A stretch of DNA of 64,000 nucleotides. Source: Limnephilus marmoratus (lineage: Eukaryota; Arthropoda; Insecta; Trichoptera; Limnephilidae). The translations under genes and the position numbers were made by a program. Positions 48,508-59,797 of the stretch are shown here, piece after piece (positions within the stretch are counted from its first letter, which is position 1; each line of letters starts with the position of its first letter). The stretch is from contig OU862913.1 in assembly GCA_917880885.1 (NCBI GenBank), positions 24,189,286 through 24,253,285 on the forward strand, written 5' to 3'. The notes under the pieces were generated by a model. The model had not been told where the DNA came from, did not search any database, and saw only the letters and a list, made by a program, of their open reading frames with translations.

Positions 48508-48932
48508 TTAGGGGCCGTTCACTTGGTGGGGGGGGGGGGGGGGTGTCTTGTGAAACGTTACTGTGCGTTACGAGGGGGGGTTCGAACAACGCGTTACGTA
48601 AAATGTTTTTCTTTATTTAGATTAAAAAAAAGCTAGGAAATTAAAATCTTCCAAGTTGGCAATCCTTTTCGTTCTCGAAATCTCATGTTTTATTTATTAC
48701 CGCAAGCGCGATCAAAACAAGATAAAAGGTAGATATTTAAACGACTTTCCAGTACTTTGCGCAACTTAATTTTGACTTTCAGGTAAAAATTGTCACTTGG
48801 GCGTTACGTAACAGTTTAGGGGCGGGGGGGGGGGGGGTAATACGGAAAAACGTTACGGCGCGTTACATGGGAGGAGGGGGGGTCAAAAATCTTCGAAAAT
48901 TGCGTTATGTAATACTTGAACGCCCCCTTAAA
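48508..48932 (+). mobile_element. G-rich MITE
   Basis: Left TAGGGGCCGTTCACTTGG and right ACTTGAACGCCCCCTTAA are inverse, followed inward by CGTTACGTAA/TTATGTAATACTT-type blocks. Two G runs (48528-48542 and 48823-48837) and repeated ACGTTAC. The class resembles the 25573 element. A TTAA at the right end fits a TTAA-target element. Confidence 0.6.
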
Positions 48933-48984
48933 CAGGATTTTTTAATTAATTATTTTTACATGAAACGACAAAAGGAGTTTTGTT

Positions 48985-49335
48985 TTTGTACATTAACTTC
49001 ACACAGGAGGCCCTGAGGAAAATAATTTCCCTCAGGGTCCATGTCATCTTTGAAGATGCTGCGTGTAGGGTCTTTTTTGAGGAGAGAAAGGAGTGGCCAT
49101 GGGTCTTGAAGAGACCCGTGTTGTAGGAGGGAGGAAACACAGAGGCCGGCAAATTGTTTCACAGCCGAGTTGTTGAATACGAGAAAGAGTCATAGAAACG
49201 ACCTGTTCTCATGTGAAAAATGTCAACCGTGTACATATGTTGGGCACTCGTTTGGCGTGTTTCCCGACTATGCACCGGCACCGAGGGGATCAATGACGCT
49301 AGTTTCTCTAAGCATCTTCCATTGTATTACCGGTT
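48985..49335 (-). pseudogene. LINE-C 3' fragment
   Basis: MPASVFPPSYNTGLFKTHGH and LSSKKTLHAAS precede the tail CTCCACACAG-type stem (here TACACGCAG). It is cut at 49335 within ACCGGTATTAC and joined to Rep-4 (49336-49460, TTTCAAAAACAGTTTTTAG). Frameshifted. Confidence 0.8.
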
Positions 49336-49460
49336 TTCATTACCTTTCAAAAACAGTTTTTAGTATTCGAATGCGTTCAGAAATATTACATTTATTTGGA
49401 TTTTATTGCAAAGCTGAAATATTTAGTCCTTCCAAGAAAAGACTCGAGGCCTGAGGGGTA

Positions 49461-50057
49461 GATAAATTATAAATTACAAAATACGCATGTTTATATGAGA
49501 CCATATAAATTCTCTATATTTGAAGTTAAAGAAATTAATAAATACATCGCCAAGAAATAAATTTGTTCATTTTCTTATTTTCCAATATAGTATAATATAA
49601 TGTAGATTGTTGGGGAAAATGGTACCTATAGACAGGGGGGTTCTGGATACAATTACAGCGGGCATTAATACGTCACCCCCCTTCCAAGCTTCCCCCATCC
49701 CCCCATGGGAAACCCGTGACGTAATGGGGAGGGATCAGAAGGGAGGGAGTTTGAGATGATATTGATGCTATTTCTTAGGTAATAAACTGCGTTGAACATG
49801 TGAAAGATTCTCACCCCTTGAAATTTTGCTGCGGAATTAAAAAAAGTTATTGTGATTCACTAATTAATTCATTATCACAAGCACAGGTACTATTTCGGAT
49901 GTCTGTGATGTGCGTTTGTAATTCCTGCGCAAAATTTGGATCAATGAACTCAAATTTGCTACAAATTGAAGTGTCACATACAAAATTGTATGTGTGGTTC
50001 AGTGTGTCCGAGTGTGTGTATGTGCGTCATTCGCCACCAAAACTTAGACAAACCTTA
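49461..50057. other. No recognised feature
   Basis: CCCCATCCCCCCATGGGAAA near 49690 is C-rich. An 89-codon frame at 49800 has several Cys residues but no recognisable zinc-binding pattern or family. Confidence 0.35.
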
Positions 50058-50105
50058 CCCATGTTGTAGGAGGGAGGAAACACAGAGGCCGGCAATTGCT
50101 TCCCC
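50058..50105 (-). repeat. LINE-C scrap
   Basis: CATGTTGTAGGAGGGAGGAA then AGAGGCCGGCAATTGC, 45 bp of the ORF end. Confidence 0.65.
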
Positions 50106-50754
50106 TCCATTCAATATCTCATCTCTTCTAAGTCTGATCTCGATTCCAATCTGATATTTGCACATTTAAATAAAATTTACACAAAAATTCACGCTTACTT
50201 TCTCTGTAATTTTAAATGATGGCCTAGAACATCATTGAAGGGTGAAAGCCAGAAATTATTGAACCTTTTAAAAAAAAAAAACCGTCCTAACTTCATAAGG
50301 ATTCAAATTTTCAAAATTTTCTACGTGCACATCAATTTTAAAAACCAGGTGCCTAAAGGTGCCTAATTCATTCACCCTTGGTATTTTGTTCCGAAAATCT
50401 GAATTGTTCACACGTAATTTCATAATAATATAATTACAGGACTATTTCCAACAATTTCAGAGAGAATTCGGTCGCCTATAGAAGATGCTAGGAATGTCTT
50501 ATATTTCTCTCACTTTGTTTGAATTAATTTGAAAGACCCCTAATCTTAAATATAATCTGTTTCTCTGCAGACAAATGTTGTGAAAGACGACAAACTTTAA
50601 TCACAATTGCGATTACAAACATTCCTCTGTTACCCTCAAAACCATAGGTAACCAAAAACTGTGTCGCGTTGGCACCCAACCAGTTTTGTTATACTTGAAA
50701 ACAAGCAAACAAAAAATGTATGGTACAGTTTTTTCGAAGTAATAAGCACATACA
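50106..50754. other. No recognised feature
   Basis: AT-rich. A 105-codon minus frame at 50613-50930 has no domain. Confidence 0.35.
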
Positions 50755-51169
50755 TCGATGGGATTTAGCCTGCGAGAGAATGAGATAGCGAAAAAATATT
50801 TATTTATTTTATGGGTATTCGGTTCCAATATAACATGATAAATCCACGGTCCCATGCGAGTCTCAATTGGTCTAGTGAACAAGGATCGAATCTTACGAAA
50901 TCCAAAAAAAAATTTTTTTTGTAAAATCAATATCCAATCTTCAAACCACTACAAAATAAACAGGCAAAGAAAACACAAAAGACAGCGACATCTAGCCACA
51001 AAATGTATAGGAAAAGGTGCACTGGAATTCGACGACAAAAATATGGAAAAATCATCCTTCACATTGATAAAAAAAGTTCTTCGTAGTCTCCTCACTCTTG
51101 TCTACTTTAGCTTTCTGAAGGTTTCACTTCTACCGCGTGTGAACTGCACACTTGTAATTTTTACACAAG
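50755..51169 (+). repeat. Rep-2-related blocks
   Basis: TTTAGCCTGCGAGAGAATGA at 50766 and CTACTTTAGCTTTCTGAAGG at 51102 correspond to 23495-23640, here separated by ~300 extra bases. Confidence 0.5.
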
Positions 51170-51815
51170 CTTCACACAGTAGACCCTTTAGAAAATAATT
51201 CCTCTCAGAGCCTTTGTCATCTTTGGGGATGGTGTGTGGAGGGTCTTTTTAGGAAAGAAATGAGAAGAAGTCCTGGGAAGGAAAAGAGTAAGAGGGGTGG
51301 ATAGGAATCTGTGGACCAATGTGTCCAGGAGTGACGGACGAATGAATCCATTCCACCCACCTCAGTGCAAAGCGATGTTCCGAGAGAGTCCTGCTGGAGA
51401 GATCAAAATGTCTCCCTCAACCAGTCTCTACCGATTCGGCATTCGGCAGTTGGTAGGCAGACGCATCCGCCGACATGACCTGGATAAACCTCACTCCATG
51501 AACCCGGGCACCTGCTCAGTCACCAAACATAACTTAACAAACGAACCACTTGGGATCTTACTGCTCAATTTTTCACAGTGCCAATCGGGTTGTGTAGGTT
51601 GATACGCGTAATTTGATTCCCATAACGTCTACTTTACTGTTCCAAAGAAGACTCCTACCACTAAGTCACTTCGGTCACCGGCACTCTTAAAATAGCCCAG
51701 GGAGCTTTCCGCTCAACTCAGTACATCTGCTACTCAGCCCCTTTGGTCACCCGGCTCAAGGCGTTCAGTATCCAACGATTCCCGTCGGTACCCATACCCG
51801 CCTCCCAAATTATAG
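51170..51815 (-). mobile_element. SINE-T, long subfamily, interrupted by Rep-5
   Basis: SINE-T runs CTTCACACAGTAGACCC to CTCAGTCACCAAACATAAC at 51530 and closes GTCGGTACCCATACCCGCC at 51780-51800. 51604-51770 is Rep-5 (CCAAAGAAGACTCCTACCAC, GGCTCAAGGCGTTCAGTATC). Confidence 0.75.
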
Positions 51816-52189
51816 AATATACTAATGTTGTATTGTTTTAACATTTCTCAGCGATTGGTTAAATTTTTGTTGATTACAACTCATGATGAGTAATAACTTT
51901 GATAACTTTCTTTGAGGCTTCACTGGGTGGTTGGCTAAGCGACACGGAAGCTGAGTGTGGTTTATATCAGGCTGAATTCAATTTGCATTTTTTATTGGTA
52001 CTTGCCAAATAATTTGAGACTTAACTGTTTATCGTATGTTGTTTATCTTTTAAGCAGGTGCTTACAAAGTTTTTCACATGATGCAATGCAGCATCGTGAG
52101 CTTCTTGAACGAGTTTTATTTTGCTTTAACTATTATTTTTGCTTGTATTACTAACCTGATTTGTTGTATTATGCTTTTTTCCCGTTAAG
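51816..52189. other. No recognised feature
   Basis: AT-rich; a 65-codon frame without signal. Confidence 0.35.
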
Positions 52190-52335
52190 CACTTGCATAC
52201 TGCTTTCTAACAACGTACGCAGGGACACTGGAGGTCTACATTTGTTCAAAATAAATAAATGTAGCTTCGTTTAACAAAAAAATTAGAATCTTGCGAGAGC
52301 TTTGAAGGAGTAACCATCTGTTACTTATACCAGGG
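52190..52335 (+). repeat. Rep-6 copy
   Basis: GCACTTGCATACTGCTTTCT, CAGGGACACTGGAGGTC and GAAGGAGTAACCATCTG, as at 33505-33630, with an extra AATTAGAATCTTGCGAGAGC. Confidence 0.6.
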
Positions 52336-52439
52336 CGGATAAGAGGTGGATAACCTCAACTGATTGCAACCCATCAAGCAAATCCAAATAAAATTAAACA
52401 AAAAGATCCATCGGGATATTCTTATCTTCGCTTGTCATT

Positions 52440-53130
52440 CAAAATATGCTTGAATATATCTTCAAGGTTTTTCAAAGGGGCCACGTTTACAAGATTTTGT
52501 AAAGGAAAATATCATTTTATCCCCTGCATAGTCTTTTTCAATATTTTGTGGCAATTTCTAGTCACTTTGAATTGAAAATTGATACTTAAATCTCCCCTAT
52601 ATCATCCGATTAAATAATTCCCATTTAAAGAGGACCCACATCGATCACTTGTGGTATTCCTAATAATTCAAATATTACATTAAACCTTAGATATTTTAGA
52701 AGTTTTTTTCTGAGGGTTACAAGCTATTATAAAATAAATGACAATATTTTCCTGCAATTTGCGTATCAATATTTTGTAGCTTTTTGCAATTACTTTGAAT
52801 ATGAATTACCCTTATATCTCCTCTACACTAATACCACCTTAAGTGGAGGCTTTATTAAATTTTGCCTTTCCCTCATTTTCTACATCATTACAGTAAATAA
52901 TGTCTAATAAAAGAAGTCCCATACCGATCCCTTGTGGTATTCCGGTTTATGCTAAATTAATTTGAAGAAATGTTCTAAGGAGTCTCTCCGGCTTTTATTT
53001 TTCAATATTTTGCACCAATTCCAGTAACTTTGAATGTCAAATTTACCTATAAATCTCCAACATCAGCACAGTGCTTCATACCTGTTTAGAGAGGACCCAT
53101 GTCGGTACCTTATGGTATACTTTTTCAAAC
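52440..53130 (-). repeat. Decayed tandem array, ~232-bp period
   Basis: The string CAATATTTTGT starts near 52537, 52768 and 53000. Each is followed by an ACTTTGAAT block, a TTAYCT/CTCC block, then GGACCCACATCGATCACTTG/TGGTATTCC-type motifs at 52635, 52925 and 53093. A further relative lies at 53575-53750, and one at 57145-57235. On the minus strand the last motif reads like GIPQG, the RT motif B of LINEs, but no long frame supports this. Confidence 0.5.
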
Positions 53131-54039
53131 AAAATTCGCACTTAAAATTCGATCATCTCGAAATTGAAAAAGTGTACCCTTTATCTGATACAGTAAAGTG
53201 TACCCTGTATATGTAAAAGTGTACCCCACATCTGGTGCAATACTCAAATTACTCATAAACACCACCAAACCAGAAAAACTTTTAAAAATTTTAATGTTTT
53301 CTGGGTCACTAGAAGGATATTTCAAATTGTCATACTAAATACCGGACCTTTATACGTCCCATTGATTTTCTGTAGCATGTTTAATACGTAAAACACACAC
53401 AAGGGTAAATATAAGATTTACGATGAAATTTGAATATGGCTTTCATTTTTATTTTTAAATTTGTGTGACTAATCTCCTGGGCGATCGAATTATTTGAGCA
53501 TACCGTATGTTTCATAAACACTGTTATTATAAGATTAAATTAAGAGTCCTGCTATTCTGTCCTCTTTATTACATTCTTCGCTATTTTGTCGTAACTTCTA
53601 TCCACTTTGAATATAAAATTTACTCTTCAACCGTCCCTTTGTTAGGTTACGAATAACCTGACAAAATTTGAAAATCTCCTACTACCAGCACAGGAAAATG
53701 ATGCTTGTGTCGTGATGATGATAATGCCTATCGCTTGCGGTACTCCTCTTCACGCGGCTCCCGCACTCTACACGAGCACCGTGTCACCTGTCAGACTACC
53801 GCCGGATTGACGTTTCGCATGTTATCTAGCTCGCGACACTTGTATGCCACACATTACAATTACAATGGCGCAGCGATGGTAGGCAAACTGGGCAAACGCC
53901 CAAGAAAAAAAAAACAAAACATATTAAACAGTTCATCAAAAATGCTAATTTCGATTGTCTGTGCTTCCTGCGTAACTCTGCTTAAATTTGTTTTGAATTT
54001 AAGGGTCATTTTCAAAACTGGAACTGATTTTGAACCATT
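53131..54039. other. Mostly unassigned
   Basis: 53150-53230 has AAGTGTACCC three times. 53575-53750 is the array relative. The 114-codon frame at 53705-54049 is rich in Arg/Ser and ends in SINE-T sequence, so it is not credible as a gene. Confidence 0.4.
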
Positions 54040-54471
54040 CATTGGATAACCAATACCTCTGCCATAGGTTACCCCAAGTGGTTCGCACGTTTGGTTACTT
54101 AGCGGGGGTGCCCGGGTTTATGGGGTGAGGTTTGTCCAGGTCTTGGCGGCCGATGCCCTGCCCACCTGCTGCGTGGTGAGCAGGATCGAAAGAGACTGAT
54201 CATTTTCGGTTGTCCCTGTCTTTTATCCTCTCCATCCAGAATCTTTCGATCCATCGTCTTGCACCGCAGTTGAAGGGATGGATTAATACGTCCGTCACTC
54301 CTGGACACATTGTTCCCAGATTCTTACCCACCCCTCATACATTTTTCCTTCCCAGAACTCCCTATCCTTCCCTTTCTTAAAAAGACCCTCCACACAGCAT
54401 CCCCTAAGATGACATAGGCCCTGAGGGAAATTATTTTCCTCAGGGCGTCCTGAGTGGAGTTAATGTAAGTA
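54040..54471 (+). mobile_element. SINE-T, long subfamily, 5'-truncated
   Basis: Starts ATTGGATAACCAATACC, lacking the first ~50 bp. CACACAGCATCCCCTAAGAT and the perfect CCTGAGGG/CCTCAGGG hairpin remain; the outer stem has one change (CTGAGTGGAG). Confidence 0.85.
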
Positions 54472-54477
54472 TAAAAA

Positions 54478-54640
54478 ATTGTTTCAGTCGTGTTTAATGA
54501 CCAGGTTGGAATACCCAGGAACTTCCCCACCTCCTTCCCCCACATCTTCAACGTCACAACATGCCGCAATTGGAGGTGCCATAGTCTCACTGGCCCAAGG
54601 CGGGAGCAGTAGGGACTATTGTGCGGTACTCACTAAAAAA
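54478..54640 (+). mobile_element. SINE-R 3' fragment
   Basis: CAGTCGTGTTTAATGACCAG to GTGCGGTACTCACTAAAAAA, abutting the SINE-T tail. Head absent. Confidence 0.8.
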
Positions 54641-55004
54641 AAAACAAATAAGAACACTGACAAATCAATACACTTTTGAAAAGTTAAACAAATTTATGAA
54701 AATAATCAGGTATAATAATTTGCGATAGGTTAGGATTACAAGCTGTTTTTTACGCCACTTTTCATTACTTCGAATCACAATCAAAAGAGTGTTGGTTTGC
54801 CACTGTACTGTGTTAAGGAATATTCCTGACTTTTTCCTTATTCAAACCCACACCTTGTCCCCTTACCTACATACGTAAAATAGCAAGGTCAGTGCATTGA
54901 CAATCTTCAACATGACAGCAGTGTTTTTGTTTAGTATCTTGACTGCGAATGATAAAATTACGAGGTACGTACAAAACCTTCAAAATGACCATTGGTTATG
55001 ACAT
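54641..55004. other. No recognised feature
   Basis: No ORF, terminal repeat or internal match. Confidence 0.35.
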
Positions 55005-55425
55005 TTTCTTCTTCTTCTTCAATAGTCCTATACCCCATTTTGAGACTTCTCCTCCTCCAAGATAAGCCTCCACTGCCCTCTGTCCTCGGCCGTCGTCTTC
55101 CAATCTGCAACATGGAGTAGTCTTCTTGCATCCTTCCTGACATCATCCTCCCATCTCAGAGGTCTGCCTGCCTTTCCTTTATCTCCAGGGTATCCTGTTA
55201 GAACCTTCTTCGGTACTCGTGTGCTTGGGATTCGGTGCACATGTCCGACCCATCTTAGTCTTTGGAGCCTTAAATGGGTGGAGAGTCTGCCAGATTGGTA
55301 AATATCACATAGCTCATTATTGTGGCGGATTCTCCATGCCTCTCCCTTTAATACCGCTCCTAAGATTTTACTCCTAAGAAATTTACAATCGATGCAAAGT
55401 TTAATGTGGACAAGATACACCGTTA
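55005..55425 (-). pseudogene. RTE-like LINE C-terminal fragment
   Basis: Minus frame 55420-55028: EAWRIRHNNELCDIYQSGRL, RLQRLRWVGHVHRIPSTRVP, GRPLRWEDDVRKDARRL, then ED RGQWRLILEEEKSQNGV. The RWVGHVxR and DRxxWRxILEEAK blocks are diagnostic of RTE-type C-termini. The tail has GAAGAAGAAGAAA near 55010. A fourth RTE lineage, different from the 9.1-kb one. No catalytic motifs. Confidence 0.85.
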
Positions 55426-55844
55426 TCCTGCCTTTAGTGAGTTATTACGCTTCCTAATTTCTACCTTCCAGAAAGTTTCTACAACTGAGTTGTCGTGACT
55501 TATTTCTATGACTCATCAGTCTATGTTATCCGTTTGCCCATACGCCAAGGCATTTGTCGCGCCTCTGCCCTACAGTTATAGTGTGTGCTCACGGGGTAAT
55601 ATATGCACCCTCCGGCGGGGCTAATGGAAAGCGGAAAGCGCCACTGAATTGCGACTCTACAGCGGAGGCGAAGGGGGTACCAACTATTCGTGTCTTTTGA
55701 CTGATTATCGGAATTTTAATTAAAACTGTTCAAACACGGGGGGTTAGCACCTAATTCGCCAAATCCCTAAAAGCGTATCTCTAGGCAGTGGCGTAACGAT
55801 AAACTGAGTTAAAAAGAAACCCAGGGCTGGCTGAAAATAATAAT
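55426..55844. other. No recognised feature
   Basis: CGCCTCTGCCCTACAG at 55560 and CTACAGCGGAGGCG at 55660 form a loose inverted repeat. No coding signal. Confidence 0.4.
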
Positions 55845-56225
55845 AACTTAAAAATTATTGATCAAAAATGGTAAAATGGAACTAAAATAACGCAGTCATC
55901 CTGCAAAGATAATAAATTATTGTACAAAAATAGTAAAATGAGAATAAAATAATACAGATATCCTGTAAAGACAATAAATTATTGGCAAAATATGTAAAAT
56001 TGGACTAAAATAATACAGATATTCTGTAAAGACAATAAATTATTGCTCAAAAATAGTAAAATGAGACAAAAATAATACAGATATCCTGTAAGTACAATAA
56101 ATTATTGATCAAAAATAGTTATAAGAGAGAATTCAGCATATTGGAGATACATTTTGTCCTTGGGATATTGTAGCGGAGGATATTTTGTCGGGGATATTTT
56201 ATCGGGGGATGAAAACGGGCATTCC
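55845..56225. mobile_element. MS62 element, partial
   Basis: About four 62-bp units (ACAGATATCCTGTAAAGAC, AAATAGTAAAATGAGAC) and a right arm with GATATTTTGTCGGGGATATT and GGGGGATGAAAACGGGCATT. The inner (TTAGG)n block is lost. Confidence 0.72.
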
Positions 56226-56227
56226 CT

Positions 56228-56712
56228 TTTTTTACATTAGCTCCATAAAGGACACCCAGAGGAAAGAATTCTTTTCAGGGCCTATGTCATCTTTGGGGTT
56301 GTTGCGGAGTGTAGAGAGTATTTTTAAGAAAGGAAGGAGGGGTAGTTCTGGGAAGGAAATATTTCAAAAAGGGGTTGGTAGGAAGCTGGTGGTCAGTATC
56401 TCCAGGAGTAACGGAAATATGAATTCATCTCTCCCACTGCGATGCAAGGCGATGGGTCGAGGTGGTCCGGCCGGAGAGGTCTAGGTTAGGTTTCGTTCAA
56501 CCAGCCTTTCCCGATCCGACCCGAAACGAAGTAGTTGGGCAAACGCAATCGCCACCAAGTCCGAGAAAAATCTTACCCCATCCACCCTGGCACCACTGCT
56601 AAGTCACTAAGCGTAGCGAACCACACTTGGGGTGATATATTATGCAGAAGTGTTGTTTATCAAATAAATGGTCCCGGGACGGCGGTACTTATACTTGCCG
56701 CCCAAACTGAAA
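56228..56712 (-). mobile_element. SINE-T, long subfamily
   Basis: ACATTAGCTCCATAAAGGAC near the tail, AGGAGTAACGGAAATATGA centre, 5' end GGGACGGCGGTACTTATAC plus GCCCAAACTGA. The hairpin is degraded. Confidence 0.8.
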
Positions 56713-57565
56713 GCAGATGCTGTAAAATTGAGATTTCCTAAGGCGTGTGTATTTAGGAAACCCACGAATACTTGAAATAATACGAGATTTACAAATGGTC
56801 AAGAGTCAGAATTACAGAAGAGTGTACAGATGTCGTTTGAGATTATGTTATTGACGCATACGTGTGCCGACACATGGTTATGTGGTAGTCCATTGTCTCT
56901 GAATACCAATGTTAGTTATTTACTCCTACTCATCTCATTTAATTCTGCTTTCATTCATCCTATGTCAATTCCACTCATCACTGCAATACGTCAAAGTTAG
57001 TATCAACACCCACTTATGAACTGCTAAACTCGTTTATTTTTACAACTTTTAATCCACCATACATTTCTAATACATCACAACCTGTCAAAGTCCCACACAT
57101 TAAGAGTGTTCTAGAACTCAAGTTGACACCCTTATATCTAGCACCACTCCAGCTGACTTATAGCCGATATTATCAGTGAAAGTCCTTTAGCAAAGGGTCC
57201 ACACTCGTCCCTTGCGGTACCCCAGAAAATGCTTTATTTTGAAGTGAAAACTCTGTCATATTCTGGTGTCAGACGTGAAAAGACTTGAAAATTCTTTGGT
57301 TATTTTATATTATTGATTATGACAAAGTTAGACTTATTTTATAGCGCAATTTTAGTGAAATGTTACCTAACTGCGTGTAAAAATATAGAAAGTAACTTGA
57401 AATTCATTAAAATAGAAAGGTAACCTCGTATAAAGTAGATAAAATTGACGAAATTAATGGTGATCGAGCTGTTAACGCCTTTATTCCTGATCCAGAGACC
57501 GCGCATTTTAATCATCTGCGCTATTTCACATATTATTTGACGTCCTAATCGGAGGGAGACTCACG
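56713..57565. other. RTE-a scrap, array-like motif, LINE tail, otherwise unassigned
   Basis: 56795-56850 (GTCAAGAGTCAGAATTACAG) is RTE-a. 57145-57235 ends CACTCGTCCCTTGCGGTACC, related to the 52.5-kb array. 57320-57420 (TTATAGCGCAATTTTAGTG) resembles the 45.2-kb LINE 3' UTR. Confidence 0.45.
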
Positions 57566-57755
57566 ACTACGAATCCGGTGGTAGCGGAGCAATACGCTGG
57601 CGGGCACAAGTAAATTTTATTGAATCATTTTGTGTTGTTTTACAATTAGTTTCAGGGTGGGAGATACTCTCAGTATCGCCCCGAAAAAAATCCACCATTA
57701 AGAATCAAAACGTTGCCGTGTTTGACTTCTACCGTGTTTGGTAAACAGATCTGAA
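57566..57755 (+). mobile_element. SINE-R internal fragment
   Basis: GTAAATTTTATTGAATCATT, GAGATACTCTCAGTATCGCC and GTGTTTGGTAAACAGATCTG. The head is degraded and the 3' end replaced by LINE-C at 57756, with the junction in CAGATCTGA. Confidence 0.72.
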
Positions 57756-58185
57756 ACACAACTGCTAACCTGTACAAATCGGAAGTGCACCCCATTGTTG
57801 AATTTGGCAGCCACCTCTGGTCTGGAACCCCAAAATACCGACTCTATGCAGAAACGGGCGGTCCGATTAAGGAATTGCAATCTTCAGAGCACAGGCGCCA
57901 GGTGGAAATGCTGTCCTTGTTCTACCGGCATTTAAATGGAAGATGCTCTGAAGAACTTGCGTCATTGATTTCTTCGGAACCGGTTCACAGAAACCTAACA
58001 AACGGGCGCTGTATAATTTATACACAGTTGACATTCGTCACATGAGAACGGGTCGTTTCCACGACTTGTAGGTTACTCCTTCCTTTCCACAAAAAGACCC
58101 TCCACACAGCATCCCCAAAGATGACTTACGCCCTGAGGGAAATAATTTTCCTCAGGGCAACCTGTACGAAGTTGATGAAAAAAAA
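57756..58185 (+). pseudogene. LINE-C fragment
   Basis: HPIVEFGSHLWSGTPKYRL, VEMLSLFYRHLNGRCSEEL and SEPVHRNLT are seen across frames. A large deletion removes the SARLWNDLPASVFP part (joins TTTCCACGACTTG to GTTACTCCTTCC). The tail hairpin GCCCTGAGGG/CCTCAGGGC is intact; the outer stem is lost. Confidence 0.8.
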
Positions 58186-58199
58186 ATTATGATGTATGT

Positions 58200-58275
58200 G
58201 TTTGTCTCTTTTTAGTGTCGCTTTATCGTTTCATCGAGTTTCAAATCACAATGGTGCTAAAGAAGTGTTCACTTC
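58200..58275 (+). repeat. Rep-2 copy
   Basis: GTCTCTTTTTAGTGTCGCTT and CATCGAGTTTCAAATCACAA. 58276-58717 is unassigned. Confidence 0.65.
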
Positions 58276-58826
58276 TAAAATAACGAAGAAATGAAACCAT
58301 TTACTCTGCAATTCACAGATCATTAGGCCACAATGCTATTTTGTGTTATTTGTATAACAATACCCCGCCCAATAGATAGTAGCTGCGGGAGATAGATATA
58401 AGAAAGCTTGGAATTAATACTCCTACAATACTGCCAACTAATATTTTGTACAAATAGCCGTAGCTATTAGATTACTGGGGAGGAATGGATAGCAGAGGCG
58501 CAGCGAATGAACCGGCAAAGAGGTCAGGCGCCTTGGTGTAGTGATATATGAAGCTGAAAGTATTTACAAAATTAAATGAAATTTTCAACGGGCTTTTTAC
58601 ACTAATAACAAATTATAAAAAATATACATTAAACAACTAGGACAGGGGTGATTCTTTGAACAAATCTGGGGTATATAAATTAATTTTGTAACGATTGTAA
58701 CTTTTTATATATTTATACTAGCTTTTTCCCGCGGCTTCGCTCGCATGGTATTAGGGGTTTCCCACTCCGCCTCCTCCACCTTCAATCTTCCCACTACACT
58801 CCCCCATCAACCTAACCTAACCTAAC

Positions 58827-59797
58827 CAGAGGCGGCCGCTTGCTTAGTGCATTCGCGCACTGCGCTGCCGAACACCAATATACGTCAGAAGTGTAAATTA
58901 GTACATCCTCTCCCGAAGTATTCCCGCCAATTCGTTACAAAATCTTTACCAATTGACTAAACTCCCGAGCATGAGAGAAAGGTATTCGTGCACATTTTGT
59001 TATGCCCAGGCGTGACGTCACATGAAGTTATATTTCTACTGGGATCATCTCCAGATGCTGGAGTGCCAGTGCCCGTGAAATGAGCAAGGCAGGTATAGAC
59101 CCATAAGAACGATTGACGTGTGAAAGCAGAGAAGACATATGGTGCCTGGGTGCACTAGCGGAGCAAATGACATAACATTAAACTTGCGTAAAGTGGTCCC
59201 GAACCTTTGGAATGAAATAGTTATGTTCAACAAATTTAAGACTAGTTAACAATGTTATGTTGTAACGCCATCGGTCGCCGGCGCGGCGCATCGACCTCAG
59301 TATCGTTTCGGTTTTTAAAGCATTTTAACGGTTTTCGCAAGTTTTATTCTGTAAAAAAAAATATTTATAAATGAGTGCTACTGAAAACATTGCGATTATC
59401 GTATATTTTATCAAATGTAACTTAGTGGAGTATTTTAGTGAAACAGTTAAACTTTTCAAAATAAGTTGTACTATTCCAATGACAACTGTTCAGTGCGAAC
59501 GGTGTTTTTCTACATTAAAACGTGTAAAAACATTTCTGAGTACACCATGTCCCAAGATCGGCTTAATGCTTTGTCAATGATGACCATCGAAAAAGGTTTC
59601 ATAGCTTCTATACCAGACTTTAACAATCGTGTCATTGAAGTATTTTCACAAATGAAACAGCGACGAATAGATTTTCTCTACAAGTGAACGTTTGTACTAG
59701 GTATGTCACTCCCTTTAAATCACTTTATTTTCCCATGTTAATGTTATCTTTTTTTGGGAAATGCACTGCCCGCAAATTTTGTCACGGGCCGCCTCTG
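58827..59797 (+). mobile_element. Non-autonomous hAT element, copy 2
   Basis: 971 bp from CAGAGGCGGCCGC to GGGCCGCCTCTG with a perfect target duplication AACCTAAC at 58819-58826 and 59798-59805. It differs from copy 1 at about a dozen positions by eye, so both moved recently. Confidence 0.95.
59371..59687 (+). pseudogene. hAT transposase dimerisation-domain remnant, copy 2
   Basis: PMTTVQCERCFSTLKRVKTF and, after the same frameshift, TMSQDRLNALSMMTIEKGFI. It has Q for E before CERCFS relative to copy 1. Confidence 0.85.

Noticed and set aside
49800..50069. 89-codon Cys-containing frame as a small secreted peptide
   Set aside because: No signal peptide and no recognisable Cys framework; length is within chance expectation.
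53705..54049. 114-codon frame rich in Arg and Ser
   Set aside because: Its 3' part is SINE-T sequence, it has no domain, and no splice-compatible neighbours were seen.
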